The position numbers were made by a program, and so were the translations under genes. This document shows, piece by piece, positions 29,243-38,485 of a stretch of 52,785 nucleotides of DNA. The notes below the pieces were generated by a model. The model worked only from the letters and a program-made list of their open reading frames with translations. It was not told the DNA's origin and did no database searches. This DNA comes from Helicobacter sp. MIT 11-5569 (GTDB taxonomy: Bacteria; Campylobacterota; Campylobacteria; Campylobacterales; Helicobacteraceae). Position 1 is the first letter of the stretch. Each line of letters opens with the position of its first letter. The stretch lies in contig NZ_JRPB02000011.1 in assembly GCF_000765695.2 (NCBI RefSeq), forward strand, positions 1-52,785, in the 5' to 3' direction.

Positions 29243-29742
29243 GCGAAATTTCCAAAACTTAAAGAAACTTCTAATTCCATTTTGCGTAAATGTGCAATGA
29301 CTTTTTGCAATTCATCAATATCTTTAGCTTTAACGCGAATTTCATTGCCTTGAATTTGTGTGCTAACTTTAAATTTTTCATTTTTAATTGCGGCGTTAAT
29401 GGCTTTTGCGCTTTTATCATCTAGGGTATCATTAAGTTTGTATGTGATTTTTGTGTTGCCGCCGCTTGCGGATTCTTCTTTGATTTCTTTTAAAACTTTT
29501 AAAGAAAGGTTGCGTTTAATGAGTTTGGAATCCAAAATATCTTTAATAGATTTTGCTTTATTGGAACTTGTTGCCAAAATACTTAATGTTTTGTCTTTTT
29601 CGTTGAAATTTAGCTCTTTTGCCTTATCATCTTTAAAATCAAAGCGATTATCAATTTCTTTTTTTGCCTGCTCTAAGGCATTTTTAAATTCTTGAATATC
29701 TACCTTTGCAGAAATATCAAAACTATGTTCTTTTGCTGCCAT
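29239..29742 (-). CDS. YajQ-family nucleotide-binding protein
   Basis: 167 residues of the YajQ (DUF520) family, two ferredoxin-like domains. Signature sequences are SFDISAKVDIQEFKNALEQ at the start, DFKDDKAKELNF and the C-terminal LRKMELEVSLSFGNF. Xanthomonas members bind cyclic di-GMP; whether this one does is unknown. Translationally coupled to lnt by an overlapping GTGA. Confidence 0.93.
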   Translation of the reverse strand: MAAKEHSFDISAKVDIQEFKNALEQAKKEIDNRFDFKDDKAKELNFNEKDKTLSILATSSNKAKSIKDILDSKLIKRNLSLKVLKEIKEESASGGNTKITYKLNDTLDDKSAKAINAAIKNEKFKVSTQIQGNEIRVKAKDIDELQKVIAHLRKMELEVSLSFGNFA

Positions 29743-29789
29743 TTTTATCCTTTTTGTAAAGAGTCTTTAAAATATGTGTAAATTTATTG

Positions 29790-29812
29790 TAGCATAATTT
29801 TTTTTTATGCTA
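29790..29812. repeat. Dyad between yajQ and cvpA
   Basis: TAGCATAA, seven T, TTATGCTA: perfect 8-bp arms in the 64-base gap upstream of both divergent transcripts. It overlaps where both promoters should lie, so it could be an operator, or merely a hairpin-forming repeat. No known regulator consensus was recognised. Confidence 0.4.
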
Positions 29813-29820
29813 GTTTTGTG

Positions 29821-29826
29821 TAGAAT
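29821..29826 (+). promoter_or_regulatory. Candidate -10 of the cvpA-lysS-glyA run
   Basis: TAGAAT preceded by TGTG (extended -10 style) lies 38 bases before the preferred cvpA start. It would place the transcription start near 29833, excluding the in-frame ATG at 29807. Confidence 0.45.
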
Positions 29827-29863
29827 AAGCCTTTTATTATTTAAATTTTTGCTAGGGTGTGTA

Positions 29864-30391
29864 ATGGAGTTTAGCTGGTTTGATATTGTTGTTGGGGTTT
29901 TGATTTTTTTTCTTGCGATTCGTGGTGCGATTAATGGATTTATTAGGGAGTTTTTTGGATTAGCAGGAATTGTCGGTGGTGTGTATGTTGCTTCTGTGTA
30001 TGCAGATAGTGTTGGTGGGTGGATTAGCGCAAATGTCTATGCGTTTAAAAATCCTTCCGCGATAACCCTTATTGGATTTTTAGTTATACTTGTTGTAGTT
30101 TGGGTTGGTGCATTGCTTATTGCAGAAGTGTTACAAAAACTAGCAAAATTAAGTGTATTAGGAGTTGTCAATCGTTTATTGGGTTTTGTATTTGGAGGAT
30201 TAAAAGTATTTATGATTTTTGCAATTATCATTGCGGCTCTTACAAATATTCAGTTTGCAAAAAGTTTTATTGAGAGTAAAACACAAAATAGCTATCTTTA
30301 TCCTATGTTAAAAAGCACAGGAGAAGCAATCATTAAACTTGATTTTGTGCAAGAAGCAAAACCGGTATTAGAAAATTTAGAAAAGATGTAG
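29864..30391 (+). CDS. CvpA-family membrane protein
   Basis: 175 residues with four hydrophobic segments; the opening FSWFDIVVGVLIFFLAIRGAINGFIREFFGL is the hallmark of the CvpA (colicin V production) family. The protein sits in the inner membrane. Its role is unclear; it has been linked to envelope stress and bile resistance in enterics. ATG 29864 is preferred because the family signature starts there. It lies 12 bases before lysS, the same arrangement I recall for HP0181-HP0182. Confidence 0.87.
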   Translation: MEFSWFDIVVGVLIFFLAIRGAINGFIREFFGLAGIVGGVYVASVYADSVGGWISANVYAFKNPSAITLIGFLVILVVVWVGALLIAEVLQKLAKLSVLGVVNRLLGFVFGGLKVFMIFAIIIAALTNIQFAKSFIESKTQNSYLYPMLKSTGEAIIKLDFVQEAKPVLENLEKM

Positions 30392-30403
30392 ATAGGGATT
30401 GCC

Positions 30404-31912
30404 ATGTTTGAAAACGATATGTATGTAGCAGGAAGAATTACAAAAGCCAATACATTACGTGAAATGGGGATTAATCCTTATTGCAATGGAATCATAAAAG
30501 AGATTAGCACACAAGATTTTTTGACAACCTATGCAAATGTGCAAGATTTAGAAGAAAAGAAAGATATAAGCAAAAGTGCGCAAGTCGCTGGAAGAATCAA
30601 ATTTATCCGCCTAATGGGAAAGGCAGCTTTTATTAAGATTGAAGATTATAGCGGCATATTGCAGGTGTATTTATCTAAAAATGAACTAAATGAGAATTTT
30701 GAAATTTTTAAAAAATATATTGAAGTGGGTGATATTGTTATGGCAAAGGGCTTTCCTTTTGTTACCAAAACAGGAGAATTAAGCCTGCATGCTTTAGATT
30801 TTAAGATTCTAACAAAAGCAATTTCTCCACTACCTGAAAAATATCATGGTTTAGTGGATATTGAGTTGCGCTATCGCCAAAGATATTTAGATTTGATTAT
30901 GAATAAAGAAGTGCGTGATAGTTTTATTTTACGCTCACGCATTGTATCTTGTGTGCGCAAATTTTTTGAATCTAAAGGTTTTTTAGAAGTTGAAACTCCA
31001 ATGATGCACCCAATCCCCGGAGGAGCAAATGCAAAACCTTTTATAACTTATCATAACGCGCTAAATGTGGAGCGTTATCTTAGAATCGCACCAGAGCTTT
31101 ATCTAAAACGTTTAATTGTTGGTGGATTTGAAGCTGTATTTGAGATTAATCGTAATTTTAGAAACGAAGGAATGGACCATTCCCATAATCCAGAATTTAC
31201 GATGATTGAGTTTTATTGGGCATATAAAGATTATAAGGATTTAATCGCAATTACAAAAGAACTTTTTTATGATTTGCTAGAAACATTAAATTTGCCAAAA
31301 CAGCTAGAATTTAATGGCAATTCCATTGATTTTAGTGCGTTTAAAGAGATTACTTATGTTGATGCGTTAGTGGAGATTGGTGGAATCCCTAAAGAAGTTG
31401 TAATAAATGAAAATGCGCTGTATGAGTATCTTCTAAGCCATAATGTGAAGTTGGAATCTAAAATGGAGCTAGGTAAATTACAAAGTGAAGCTTTTGATGC
31501 TTTTGTGGAAGAAAAATTAATCAATCCAACTTTTATCACAGATTTTCCAATTGCTATTAGTCCTTTAGCAAGACGCAATGACGTAAATCCAGAAATTGCA
31601 GATAGATTTGAATTGTTTATTGGCGGAAGTGAGATTGCTAATGGATTTAGTGAATTAAATGATCCTTTAGACCAATTAGAGCGGTTTAAAGCGCAAGTTG
31701 CGGCAAAAGAAGCAGGTGATGAGGAAGCACAATATATGGATGAAGATTATGTTACTGCGCTTTCTTATGGAATGCCACCAACTGCTGGAGAAGGGATAGG
31801 AATTGATAGACTTGTCATGCTTTTAACAGGCAATACTAGCATTAAAGATGTGATTTTATTTCCCGCTTTGAAGTTACAGAAAAAAGAAATTAATGAAAAG
31901 GATAAAAGATGA
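30404..31912 (+). CDS. lysS: Lysyl-tRNA synthetase, class II
   Basis: Charges tRNA-Lys. 502 residues: an N-terminal OB-fold anticodon-binding domain (about 55-150, [21 protein letters not shown]), then the class II catalytic core. Motif 2 is [21 protein letters not shown] and motif 3 is [17 protein letters not shown] with a GGGATT-type upstream site. Its stop overlaps the glyA start (ATGA). Confidence 0.96.
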   Translation: MFENDMYVAGRITKANTLREMGINPYCNGIIKEISTQDFLTTYANVQDLEEKKDISKSAQVAGRIKFIRLMGKAAFIKIEDYSGILQVYLSKNELNENFEIFKKYIEVGDIVMAKGFPFVTKTGELSLHALDFKILTKAISPLPEKYHGLVDIELRYRQRYLDLIMNKEVRDSFILRSRIVSCVRKFFESKGFLEVETPMMHPIPGGANAKPFITYHNALNVERYLRIAPELYLKRLIVGGFEAVFEINRNFRNEGMDHSHNPEFTMIEFYWAYKDYKDLIAITKELFYDLLETLNLPKQLEFNGNSIDFSAFKEITYVDALVEIGGIPKEVVINENALYEYLLSHNVKLESKMELGKLQSEAFDAFVEEKLINPTFITDFPIAISPLARRNDVNPEIADRFELFIGGSEIANGFSELNDPLDQLERFKAQVAAKEAGDEEAQYMDEDYVTALSYGMPPTAGEGIGIDRLVMLLTGNTSIKDVILFPALKLQKKEINEKDKR

Positions 31913-33159
31913 GTTGTATTTTAGAGCAGACTGATTCAAGAATTTTAGAATTAATTAACCAAGAATTGGAGCGTCAGAATACACATTTAGAAATGATTGC
32001 TAGTGAAAATTTCACTTTTCCTAGTGTAATGGAAGCTATGGGAAGTGTTTTGACAAATAAATATGCCGAAGGTTATCCTTATAAACGCTATTATGGAGGT
32101 TGTGAATTTGTAGATAAGATTGAAGAGATTGCTATTGAACGCGCAAAAGAGCTTTTTGGCTGTGCTTTTGCAAATGTGCAACCCCACGCTGGAAGTCAAG
32201 CAAATGCGGCAGTATATTCTGCGCTTTTAAAGCCTCATGATAAGATTTTGGGAATGGATTTAAGCCATGGAGGGCATTTAACACATGGTGCAAAGGTAAG
32301 TATTACTGGACAGATGTATCAAAGTTTCTTTTATGGCGTGGAGCTTGATGGGAAAATTAATTATGACAAAGTTGCAGAGATTGCAAAAATTGTGAAGCCA
32401 AACTTAATAGTTTGCGGATTTAGTGCATATTCTAGGGTGTTAGATTTTGCTAGATTTCGAGAAATTGCTGATAGTGTTGGGGCGATTTTGATGGCAGATA
32501 TTGCACATGTTGCTGGACTTGTTGTCGCAGGAGAATATGCAAATCCATTCCCATACGCAGATGTCGTAACAACAACAACACACAAGACATTAAGAGGTCC
32601 AAGAGGTGGATTAATCTTAACAAACAATGAGGAATATGCAAAGAAAATTGATAAGGCTGTGTTTCCGGGTATGCAAGGAGGTCCGCTTATGCATGTGATT
32701 GCTGGTAAAGCTGTTGGTTTTGGAGAGAATCTAAAGCCATCTTGGAAAGAATATGCAAAGCAAGTAAAGGTTAATGCAAAGATTCTAGCAAGTGTGTTAA
32801 TGCAAAGAGGTTATAAAATTGTAAGCGATGGAACAGATAATCATTTGGTCTTGTTGTCTTTACTTGATAGAGAATTTAGCGGAAAAGATGCAGATTTAGC
32901 ATTAGGAAATGCAGGAATTACGGTAAATAAAAATACTGTTCCGGGCGAAACTAGAAGCCCATTTGTTACAAGCGGTGTAAGGATTGGGTCTCCAGCACTT
33001 ACAGCTAGAGGATTTAAAGAAAAAGAGTTTGATATTGTAGCACATAGAATTGCTGATATTTTAGATGATATTCAAAATACACAAAAACAAGAGAAAATAA
33101 AAATGGAATTAAAGGAACTTGCGCTACAATTTCCAGTGTATGATAAAGCAATTTTCTAG
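31909..33159 (+). CDS. glyA: Serine hydroxymethyltransferase
   Basis: PLP enzyme interconverting serine and glycine and charging tetrahydrofolate with a one-carbon unit. 416 residues, normal length. The PLP lysine is in [27 protein letters not shown] and [10 protein letters not shown] also match. ATGA overlap with lysS, so translation is coupled. The one-carbon units it generates indirectly supply formyl-THF for the sugar formyltransferase and methyl groups for the SAM methyltransferases encoded further downstream. Confidence 0.97.
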   Translation: MSCILEQTDSRILELINQELERQNTHLEMIASENFTFPSVMEAMGSVLTNKYAEGYPYKRYYGGCEFVDKIEEIAIERAKELFGCAFANVQPHAGSQANAAVYSALLKPHDKILGMDLSHGGHLTHGAKVSITGQMYQSFFYGVELDGKINYDKVAEIAKIVKPNLIVCGFSAYSRVLDFARFREIADSVGAILMADIAHVAGLVVAGEYANPFPYADVVTTTTHKTLRGPRGGLILTNNEEYAKKIDKAVFPGMQGGPLMHVIAGKAVGFGENLKPSWKEYAKQVKVNAKILASVLMQRGYKIVSDGTDNHLVLLSLLDREFSGKDADLALGNAGITVNKNTVPGETRSPFVTSGVRIGSPALTARGFKEKEFDIVAHRIADILDDIQNTQKQEKIKMELKELALQFPVYDKAIF

Positions 33160-33173
33160 TAAGGAGTGATGCA

Positions 33174-33719
33174 GTGGTAACTGATATGGATTTAAAATTG
33201 ATTAAAATGATCACATCGCACTATTGGATTAAAGAGCGTGGATTAGGAACAAAGACCCAACATAATGGAAGAATATTTTATGATAAGTTTAAAAGAGTAG
33301 ATGAGCCTATTACTAGAAATTTATTGCAAAGCCATTTTAAAAAAGAGATTACTATTGCTCACTCGCTAATTAATGCGCATGATAAGGTAGAAAATATTGT
33401 CTTTGATTATAATGGATTTAATGCAGAACGTTTTTGGCATCGTGCGCAACTCTTATTAAGAGAAGAAGGGTTTATTAACTTTACTGCTTATCACACAAAA
33501 ACTTCTGGACATTTGCATTTGTATGTGCATAAGGGACACACAACTTTTCAGGAAGCTTGTCAGTTAGCAAAAATGTTAGGAGCAAAGCTTTCACAAAAAA
33601 TGCCAACAGAGTGGAAAATGTTTCCATCATTGGATATTCCAAGAAGTTTTAATATTTTAGCGATTCCATATGATGTTTATCAAAAAGAGCGTGGTGCATC
33701 TTGGTCGAGACATATGTAA
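33174..33719 (+). CDS. DUF1882-type protein (HP0184 homologue)
   Basis: 181 residues of a Campylobacterota-restricted family of unknown function. The start is GTG, 8 bases after AAGGAG; ATG 33186 is a possible alternative. No signal peptide or membrane segment is seen. A central block reads [10 protein letters not shown] (about 73-82) and later [14 protein letters not shown] (108-121), followed by a third acidic position near Asp154. The spacing resembles the motifs of archaeo-eukaryotic primase folds, but with key acids changed. Gene order glyA-this-SPOR matches H. pylori as I recall. Confidence 0.75.
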   Translation: MVTDMDLKLIKMITSHYWIKERGLGTKTQHNGRIFYDKFKRVDEPITRNLLQSHFKKEITIAHSLINAHDKVENIVFDYNGFNAERFWHRAQLLLREEGFINFTAYHTKTSGHLHLYVHKGHTTFQEACQLAKMLGAKLSQKMPTEWKMFPSLDIPRSFNILAIPYDVYQKERGASWSRHM

Positions 33720-33729
33720 AGGAGAGAAA

Positions 33730-34518
33730 ATGACAGAATTAGAGCCAAATAAAAAAGAGCAAAGAGAATTAGAGCTTGATGATTTGTTGATTAGCAATAA
33801 TGATGATGCTGATGAACTAAAGAGCGGGGGCGGCAAGAAAATAGTATTATTAAGTGCAATTGGTGTGCTTTTGTTTGCGGTTGTGATTTTGGTGGTGTAT
33901 ATGTTACAGGGTGATTCTAAGGAAAAAGAAATACAAATGGAAGCACAAAAGCCCTTAGAGCGTGTAGAGCAACAAGCAAATCTGCAACAAAATGCGCAAA
34001 CTAACGATTTTAGACAAGAGCCAATCCAAGAAAACACAAATAGTGATGATCAATTCCAAAGAATTATTGAACAAATTAAAGCTGAACAAGCAAAACAAGG
34101 TGCGCAAAATTTACCAAGTGCTCCAGAATCTAAAACCGATACAAGGGTTACTCAACCTTCCCAGCCTATTGAGCCAAGTAAGCCGCAAACAACTAAGCCA
34201 CAGGTTTCAAGGGTGGAACATCCAAGACAAAATCCTGCAGATTCTTTTAAAGATGTAAAAGTCAATGAGTCTGCGCTTGAAGGTCGTGAAGCAACAAAAG
34301 GTTTTTATGTGCAAGTGGGTTCTTTTAGTAAATTTGCTCCAAATAAACAATTGCTAGGACTCATTGAATCAAATCAATTTAGCTATCGTATGCAAAAATC
34401 AGGAGATAATAATCGTTTGCTTATCGGTCCTTTTGCTTCAAAACAAGAAGCGCAAAGCAGACTTAGTGAAATTCGTGAAAAAATCAATAAAGATGCCTTT
34501 ATTAAAGAGATTAAATAA
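33730..34518 (+). CDS. SPOR-domain membrane protein
   Basis: 262 residues. A charged cytoplasmic N-terminus (about 1-35, Glu-rich), one membrane helix (about 37-58, IVLLSAIGVLLFAVVILVVYM), a long periplasmic Gln/Pro-rich linker, and a C-terminal SPOR domain (GFYVQVGSFSKFAPN to the end), which binds glycan strands stripped of stem peptides at division sites. This is the layout of FtsN/DedD-like proteins, so a role in septal peptidoglycan synthesis is likely. ATG 33730 follows AGGAGA. The longer reading from 33670 lies inside the DUF1882 gene and is rejected. Confidence 0.87.
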   Translation: MTELEPNKKEQRELELDDLLISNNDDADELKSGGGKKIVLLSAIGVLLFAVVILVVYMLQGDSKEKEIQMEAQKPLERVEQQANLQQNAQTNDFRQEPIQENTNSDDQFQRIIEQIKAEQAKQGAQNLPSAPESKTDTRVTQPSQPIEPSKPQTTKPQVSRVEHPRQNPADSFKDVKVNESALEGREATKGFYVQVGSFSKFAPNKQLLGLIESNQFSYRMQKSGDNNRLLIGPFASKQEAQSRLSEIREKINKDAFIKEIK

Positions 34519-34541
34519 TTTTTATTTCATAGCATAGAGTG

Positions 34542-35429
34542 ATGAAAGGCATTATTTTAGCAGGTGGGAGTGGGACTAGGCTCTATCCCACAACACTAGG
34601 AATCTCAAAACAACTTTTACCTATTTATGATAAGCCGATGATTTATTATCCGCTTTCTGTGCTTATGCTTGCTAAGATTCGGGAAGTTTTGATTATTTCT
34701 ACTCCTAAAGATACTCCAAGATTTCAAGAAATTTTTGGTGATGGAAGTTGGCTTGGAATGGATATTCAATATTGCGTCCAAGAATCTCCAGATGGTTTGG
34801 CGCAAGGGCTAATTTTGGCAGAAAATTTTATCAAGGGTGATGATATTGCTTTGATTTTGGGAGATAATATTTTCTATGGTCAAGGGTTTTCGCAAATGCT
34901 TTTAGAGGCAAAGGAATCTGCTAAAAAAGGAATCGCAACAATTTTTTCTTATCGCGTGAAAGATTCTAGGGCATTTGGTGTCGCCGAGCTTGATAAGGTG
35001 GGAAATGTCCTAAGCATAGAGGAAAAACCCCAAAATCCTAAAAGCAATTATGCGGTTACAGGATTGTATTTTTATGATAATAATGCGATTTCTATTGCAA
35101 AATCTCTTAAGCCTTCTGTGCGCGGAGAATTAGAAATTACTGATGTAAATCTTGCCTATCTTAAGGCAAAACAGCTCAAATCCCAAATCTTAGGGCGAGG
35201 CTTTGCATGGCTTGATACAGGAACGCACGATAGCCTTATTGACGCAGCGACTTTTGTGCAAACTATTGAGTTACGACAAGGCTACAAAGTAGCTTGTTTA
35301 GAAGAAATTGCTTATTACAATGGTTGGATTGATGAAGAGTTGCTTTTAAAGCGTGCAGAGAGTTTAAATAAAAGTGGTTATGGGCGATATTTAAAAAACA
35401 TTGTAGAAATAGGTTTTCATAATGATTAA
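34542..35429 (+). CDS. rfbA: Glucose-1-phosphate thymidylyltransferase
   Basis: Makes dTDP-glucose from dTTP and glucose-1-phosphate, opening the dTDP-sugar pathway of this locus. About 295 residues, complete. Nucleotidyltransferase signature [14 protein letters not shown] at the N-terminus, [32 protein letters not shown] and [13 protein letters not shown] use ATG 34542; a GTG three bases before it is also in frame. It starts 23 bases after the SPOR gene with no terminator between. It overlaps rfbB by 8 bases. Confidence 0.96.
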   Translation: MKGIILAGGSGTRLYPTTLGISKQLLPIYDKPMIYYPLSVLMLAKIREVLIISTPKDTPRFQEIFGDGSWLGMDIQYCVQESPDGLAQGLILAENFIKGDDIALILGDNIFYGQGFSQMLLEAKESAKKGIATIFSYRVKDSRAFGVAELDKVGNVLSIEEKPQNPKSNYAVTGLYFYDNNAISIAKSLKPSVRGELEITDVNLAYLKAKQLKSQILGRGFAWLDTGTHDSLIDAATFVQTIELRQGYKVACLEEIAYYNGWIDEELLLKRAESLNKSGYGRYLKNIVEIGFHND

Positions 35430-36456
35430 AAGTCTTTTAATCACAGGTGGGGCGGGTTTTATCGGCAGTAATTTTATTTTGTATTTTTTGTCAAAATACC
35501 CGCAATACAGAATCATAAATGTGGATTTACTCACTTATGCGGGGGATTTAGAGAATCTTAAAGGTGTGGAAAACTACCCTAATTATACCTTTGTGCAAGG
35601 GAATATTTGCGATGAAGCTTTTATAAGGGAGATTTTTTTAAAGTATAATATTGAAGGCGTGATACATTTTGCCGCAGAATCCCATGTGGATAATTCTATT
35701 AATAATCCTTCTGCGTTTGTGCAAACTAATGTCAATGGGACTTTTAATCTCTTGCATAATGCGTATTTAAGCTGGTTTGAATCCCCAAATCAACCCAAAA
35801 AAGGCAAAGAGCATTGCAGATTCCACCATATTAGCACTGATGAGGTGTTTGGCTCATTGGGCGAGAGAGAGTATTTTAGTGAATCCACTCCCTATGCGCC
35901 AAACTCCCCTTATTCTGCTTCTAAAGCAAGTAGTGATATGCTGACTAGGAGCTATCATCATACTTATGGATTGCAAACTTTTATCACAAATTGTTCGAAT
36001 AACTATGGACCAAAGCAACACGATGAAAAGCTTATCCCTACGATTATCCGCAATGCTTTGCAAGGCAAAGAGATTCCTATTTATGGCGATGGCAAAAATA
36101 TCCGCGATTGGCTTTTTGTAGAGGATCATTGCATTGCGATTGATAAAGTCTTTCATTCTTCTTATTTTGGGGAAACTTTTAACATCGGTGGAAATTGCGA
36201 AAGAGAGAATCTAAGTATTGCTAAAACTATTTGTGCGATTTTGGATACCCTAAAGCCAAAAGCAAATGGGCAATCCTACGCCACACAAATTGCCTTTGTG
36301 CAAGATAGAGCTGGGCATGATAGACGCTATGCGGTGGATTCTAGTAAAATAGAAAGTCTTTTGGGTTGGAAACCGCTTGAGAGTTTTGAAAGTGGAATCC
36401 AAAAAACTTTGCAATGGTATGTGGAAAAGTATAAGGAGAAATCTAATGCGAAATAA
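35422..36456 (+). CDS. rfbB: dTDP-glucose 4,6-dehydratase
   Basis: NAD-dependent dehydratase giving dTDP-4-keto-6-deoxyglucose, the branch point for rhamnose and for 3- and 4-amino sugars. 344 residues with the Rossmann motif [10 protein letters not shown], the DEVFG catalytic acid pair ([12 protein letters not shown]) and YSASK (YxxxK). No rmlC or rmlD lies nearby, so the intermediate is expected to go to the FdtA/QdtA-type isomerases 0.6 kb downstream. It overlaps the next gene by 11 bases. Confidence 0.95.
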   Translation: MIKSLLITGGAGFIGSNFILYFLSKYPQYRIINVDLLTYAGDLENLKGVENYPNYTFVQGNICDEAFIREIFLKYNIEGVIHFAAESHVDNSINNPSAFVQTNVNGTFNLLHNAYLSWFESPNQPKKGKEHCRFHHISTDEVFGSLGEREYFSESTPYAPNSPYSASKASSDMLTRSYHHTYGLQTFITNCSNNYGPKQHDEKLIPTIIRNALQGKEIPIYGDGKNIRDWLFVEDHCIAIDKVFHSSYFGETFNIGGNCERENLSIAKTICAILDTLKPKANGQSYATQIAFVQDRAGHDRRYAVDSSKIESLLGWKPLESFESGIQKTLQWYVEKYKEKSNAK

Positions 36457-37039
36457 GATTGTTAAATGGACAAATCTATTTCTTAGATTTAGAATTTTTT
36501 GGTTTGCTAAAATATTATCAAATGTGCGTTTAAAGGGTGGAGATTTTCATATTGTTTCTCCTACTTTGTTCTTATGTTATGAAGGCGGACAAATAAGAAT
36601 CGGGCAAGACGTGCATTTGGGATATTTTCCATCTCCTTATTTTTTTAGTGGATATAATCATTTTCAGATTAGGGGGGGGGTAGTTACAATACATGCTAAT
36701 ACATATATTAATAACAATTTCACTCTGGTTGCTTCCTATTCTAATATTACTATCGGGCAACGTTGTATGATAGGTCCGAAATTTACGGCGATGAGCAGTG
36801 ATGGGCATGGATTGTCTATTAAATATAGGAATCATCATATTGACAAAATCAAATGTGCAGATATTGTTATTGGTGATGATTGTTTTATTGGTTCTAATGT
36901 AACAATATTAAAAGGAGTGCATTTAGGAAGCGGGTGTGTTGTAGGTGCTGGAAGTGTGGTTACTCGCTCATTTCCTGCTAATAGTTTGATTGGAGGGAAT
37001 CCTGCAAGGTTGATTAGAGAAATCAATCAAGAGGAATAG
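36446..37039 (+). CDS. Left-handed beta-helix acyltransferase with internal G9 tract
   Basis: 197 residues of the hexapeptide-repeat (CatB/WbbJ-like) acyltransferase superfamily: repeated (I/V)-G-x-x motifs ([43 protein letters not shown]) and the usual ending [10 protein letters not shown]. The acyl acceptor is unknown; an O-acetyl transfer to a sugar or lipid is likely. Start ATG 36446, with AAGGAGA at 36434-36440; the longer reading from 36377 lies inside rfbB. A run of nine G at 36672-36680 encodes R-G-G-V (residues 76-79). It is in frame here, so the gene is ON; gain or loss of one G would cut the protein at about 80 residues. Confidence 0.85.
   Translation: MRNKIVKWTNLFLRFRIFWFAKILSNVRLKGGDFHIVSPTLFLCYEGGQIRIGQDVHLGYFPSPYFFSGYNHFQIRGGVVTIHANTYINNNFTLVASYSNITIGQRCMIGPKFTAMSSDGHGLSIKYRNHHIDKIKCADIVIGDDCFIGSNVTILKGVHLGSGCVVGAGSVVTRSFPANSLIGGNPARLIREINQEE
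36672..36680 (+). repeat. Poly-G tract 1 (G9) inside acyltransferase gene
   Basis: Nine consecutive G within the coding sequence of the beta-helix acyltransferase. Poly-G runs of 8 or more are typical slipped-strand phase-variation sites in Campylobacter and Helicobacter. In frame at this length. Unlike the other four tracts it is preceded by TTA rather than TGC. Confidence 0.85.
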
Positions 37040-37043
37040 AAAA

Positions 37044-37481
37044 ATGGATTATAAACTCATAGATTTTAACTTTTTTAACGATAAAGATTCTGTTTTGGTA
37101 GCATTGCAAAACAATGTAAATTGCCCTTTTGAGATTAAAAGGGTATTTTATATTTTTGATGTGCCAAGTATTGCTACAAGGGGGAATCACGCAAATAAAG
37201 ATTCTGCATTTTTGATGATTGCGCTTAAAGGAAGTTGCAAGGTGAAGATTGATGATGCAAAAACTTCGCAGATTATTACGCTTGATAGCCCAAAACAAGG
37301 GCTTTATCTAGGTAAAATGTTATGGAAGCAAATGTATGATTTTTCTAAAGATTGTGTATTGCTTGTTCTAAGTGATTGTTATTATAATAAACAAGAATAT
37401 ATTAATGATTATAATGAGTTCTGCCTACTCGTGCGGGGGGGGGGGATAATTGTAGATATTTGCACCTTAAAGGTGGCATAG
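37044..37481 (+). CDS. FdtA/QdtA-like dTDP-sugar 3,4-ketoisomerase, divergent copy with 3' G11 tract
   Basis: 145-residue cupin of the FdtA/QdtA/WxcM-C family, which moves the keto group of dTDP-4-keto-6-deoxyglucose from C4 to C3. Family blocks IKRVFYIFD and LDSPKQGLYLGKMLWKQMYDFS are clear. The active-site motif of characterised FdtA is H49-A-H51; this copy has H49-A-N51, and Phe35 where the next gene has Tyr. It may therefore be inactive, of altered specificity, or a partner subunit. Eleven G near the 3' end give residues R-G-G-G. One fewer G would place a stop at once; one more gives a different tail. The stop TAG abuts the ATG of the next copy. Confidence 0.8.
   Translation: MDYKLIDFNFFNDKDSVLVALQNNVNCPFEIKRVFYIFDVPSIATRGNHANKDSAFLMIALKGSCKVKIDDAKTSQIITLDSPKQGLYLGKMLWKQMYDFSKDCVLLVLSDCYYNKQEYINDYNEFCLLVRGGGIIVDICTLKVA
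37435..37445 (+). repeat. Poly-G tract 2 (G11), 3' end of first ketoisomerase
   Basis: Eleven G after TGC. The tract follows the conserved cupin fold, so length changes alter only the C-terminal tail and the position of the stop relative to the next start codon. Confidence 0.85.
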
Positions 37482-37916
37482 ATGAATTATAAAATTTTGA
37501 CTATGCACGCCTTTAGTGATGAGAGGGGAAAACTTGTCGCGTTAGAATCGCGTAAAAATGTGCCTTTTGATATTAAACGCGTGTATTATATTTTTGATGC
37601 TTCACCAGAGTTTGATAGAGGTGGGCACGCGCATACAAACTTAGAGCAGATTATGATTTGTCTAGCAGGTTCTTGTGAAATCCTCTTAGACAATGGTAAA
37701 ATAAAAGAAAAAGTGATTCTTGATTCCCCTGAAGTAGGCTTATATATCGGTAAAAATATGTGGCGTGTGATGAAAAATTTTTCTTATGATTGTAGGCTTG
37801 TGGTTTTAGCAAGTGATTTTTACGATGAAAATGAGTATATTAGGGATTATGGAGAATTTATAGGATTAGTTAAGGAAGGTATAGGTGAAAAAAGCAATGA
37901 TACATCCTCTCTCTGA
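37482..37916 (+). CDS. dTDP-4-keto-6-deoxyglucose 3,4-ketoisomerase (FdtA/QdtA family)
   Basis: 144-residue cupin with the complete FdtA active-site motif: Tyr35-Tyr36 in IKRVYYIFD, Arg46 and H49-A-H51 (DRGGHAHTN). It would convert the RfbB product to dTDP-3-keto-6-deoxyhexose, the substrate for the 3-aminotransferase encoded at 45270. FdtA gives the galacto and QdtA the gluco epimer; the sequence alone does not let me choose. It begins immediately after the stop of the divergent copy. Its last 32 bases overlap the next gene. Relative to its twin it is the likely working enzyme. Confidence 0.87.
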   Translation: MNYKILTMHAFSDERGKLVALESRKNVPFDIKRVYYIFDASPEFDRGGHAHTNLEQIMICLAGSCEILLDNGKIKEKVILDSPEVGLYIGKNMWRVMKNFSYDCRLVVLASDFYDENEYIRDYGEFIGLVKEGIGEKSNDTSSL

Positions 37917-38382
37917 TGTGCAAAGCACACAGATTGGAAAAAATACAAGAATCTGGCAATTTTGCGTGGTTTTGCCTAATGCGATTATCGGGGAAAATTG
38001 CAATATCTGTTCGCATTGTTTTATAGAAAATGATGTGCGAATTGGCAATAATGTAACCATCAAAAGTGGTGTGCAAATTTGGGATAAAATCATTATCGAA
38101 GATGATGTGTTTATTGGTCCAAATGTTAGCTTCTGTAATGACAAATACCCGCGTTCTAAAGTTTATCCACAAGAATTTTTAACCACCACCATTAAAAAAG
38201 GTGCAAGTATCGGGGCAAATGCTACGATTTTGCCCGGCGTGGTTATCGGTGAGGGTGCGATGATTGGTGCTGGAGCTGTAGTAAGCAAAGATGTCCCGCC
38301 CTATACAAAAATGATTTGCAAATCCCAAATTATCCTAAGTGATTGCAATGAGCAATCCTGCGGGGGGGGGGGGCAAATTTAG
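37885..38382 (+). CDS. dTDP-3-amino-sugar N-acetyltransferase-like (FdtC/QdtC type) with 3' G12 tract
   Basis: 165-residue left-handed beta-helix transferase. Repeats [28 protein letters not shown] and [16 protein letters not shown] are the signature of the FdtC/QdtC/WxcM-N group, which acetylates the 3-amine of dTDP-Fuc3N or dTDP-Qui3N from acetyl-CoA. The start GTG 37885 follows AAGGAAGG by 5 bases; ATG 37897 is the alternative. The protein ends CGGGGQI because of twelve G at 38362-38373. One more or one fewer G would add about 40 or 35 residues and move the stop to the start of the next gene. The usual VGNPA near the end of the fold is not seen here. Confidence 0.8.
   Translation: MKKAMIHPLSDVQSTQIGKNTRIWQFCVVLPNAIIGENCNICSHCFIENDVRIGNNVTIKSGVQIWDKIIIEDDVFIGPNVSFCNDKYPRSKVYPQEFLTTTIKKGASIGANATILPGVVIGEGAMIGAGAVVSKDVPPYTKMICKSQIILSDCNEQSCGGGGQI
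38362..38373 (+). repeat. Poly-G tract 3 (G12), 3' end of acetyltransferase gene
   Basis: Twelve G preceded by TGC and followed by CAAATTTAG. The same left and right flanks surround tract 4, one kilobase downstream. In the present frame a stop follows 6 bases after the tract. Confidence 0.9.
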
Positions 38383-38437
38383 CTTTCTTAGCTTTTGGAT
38401 TTTTGTCGCAAAGCTTAGAATCTCGCTTCAATATTAT

Positions 38438-38453
38438 CTTGCCACACGGCAAG
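38438..38453. other. Hairpin between acetyl- and formyltransferase genes
   Basis: CTTGCC-ACAC-GGCAAG, a perfect 6-bp stem, in the 103-base gap between the two transferase genes. No T run follows, so it is not a typical terminator. It could pause polymerase or protect an mRNA end. Confidence 0.35.
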
Positions 38454-38485
38454 GTAAATCGCTTAAAAACTGTGGAGATTAGGCA

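Noticed and set aside
38438-38453. Intrinsic terminator between acetyl- and formyltransferase genes
   Set aside because: The stem is good but no T run follows and the downstream gene has no evident promoter of its own.
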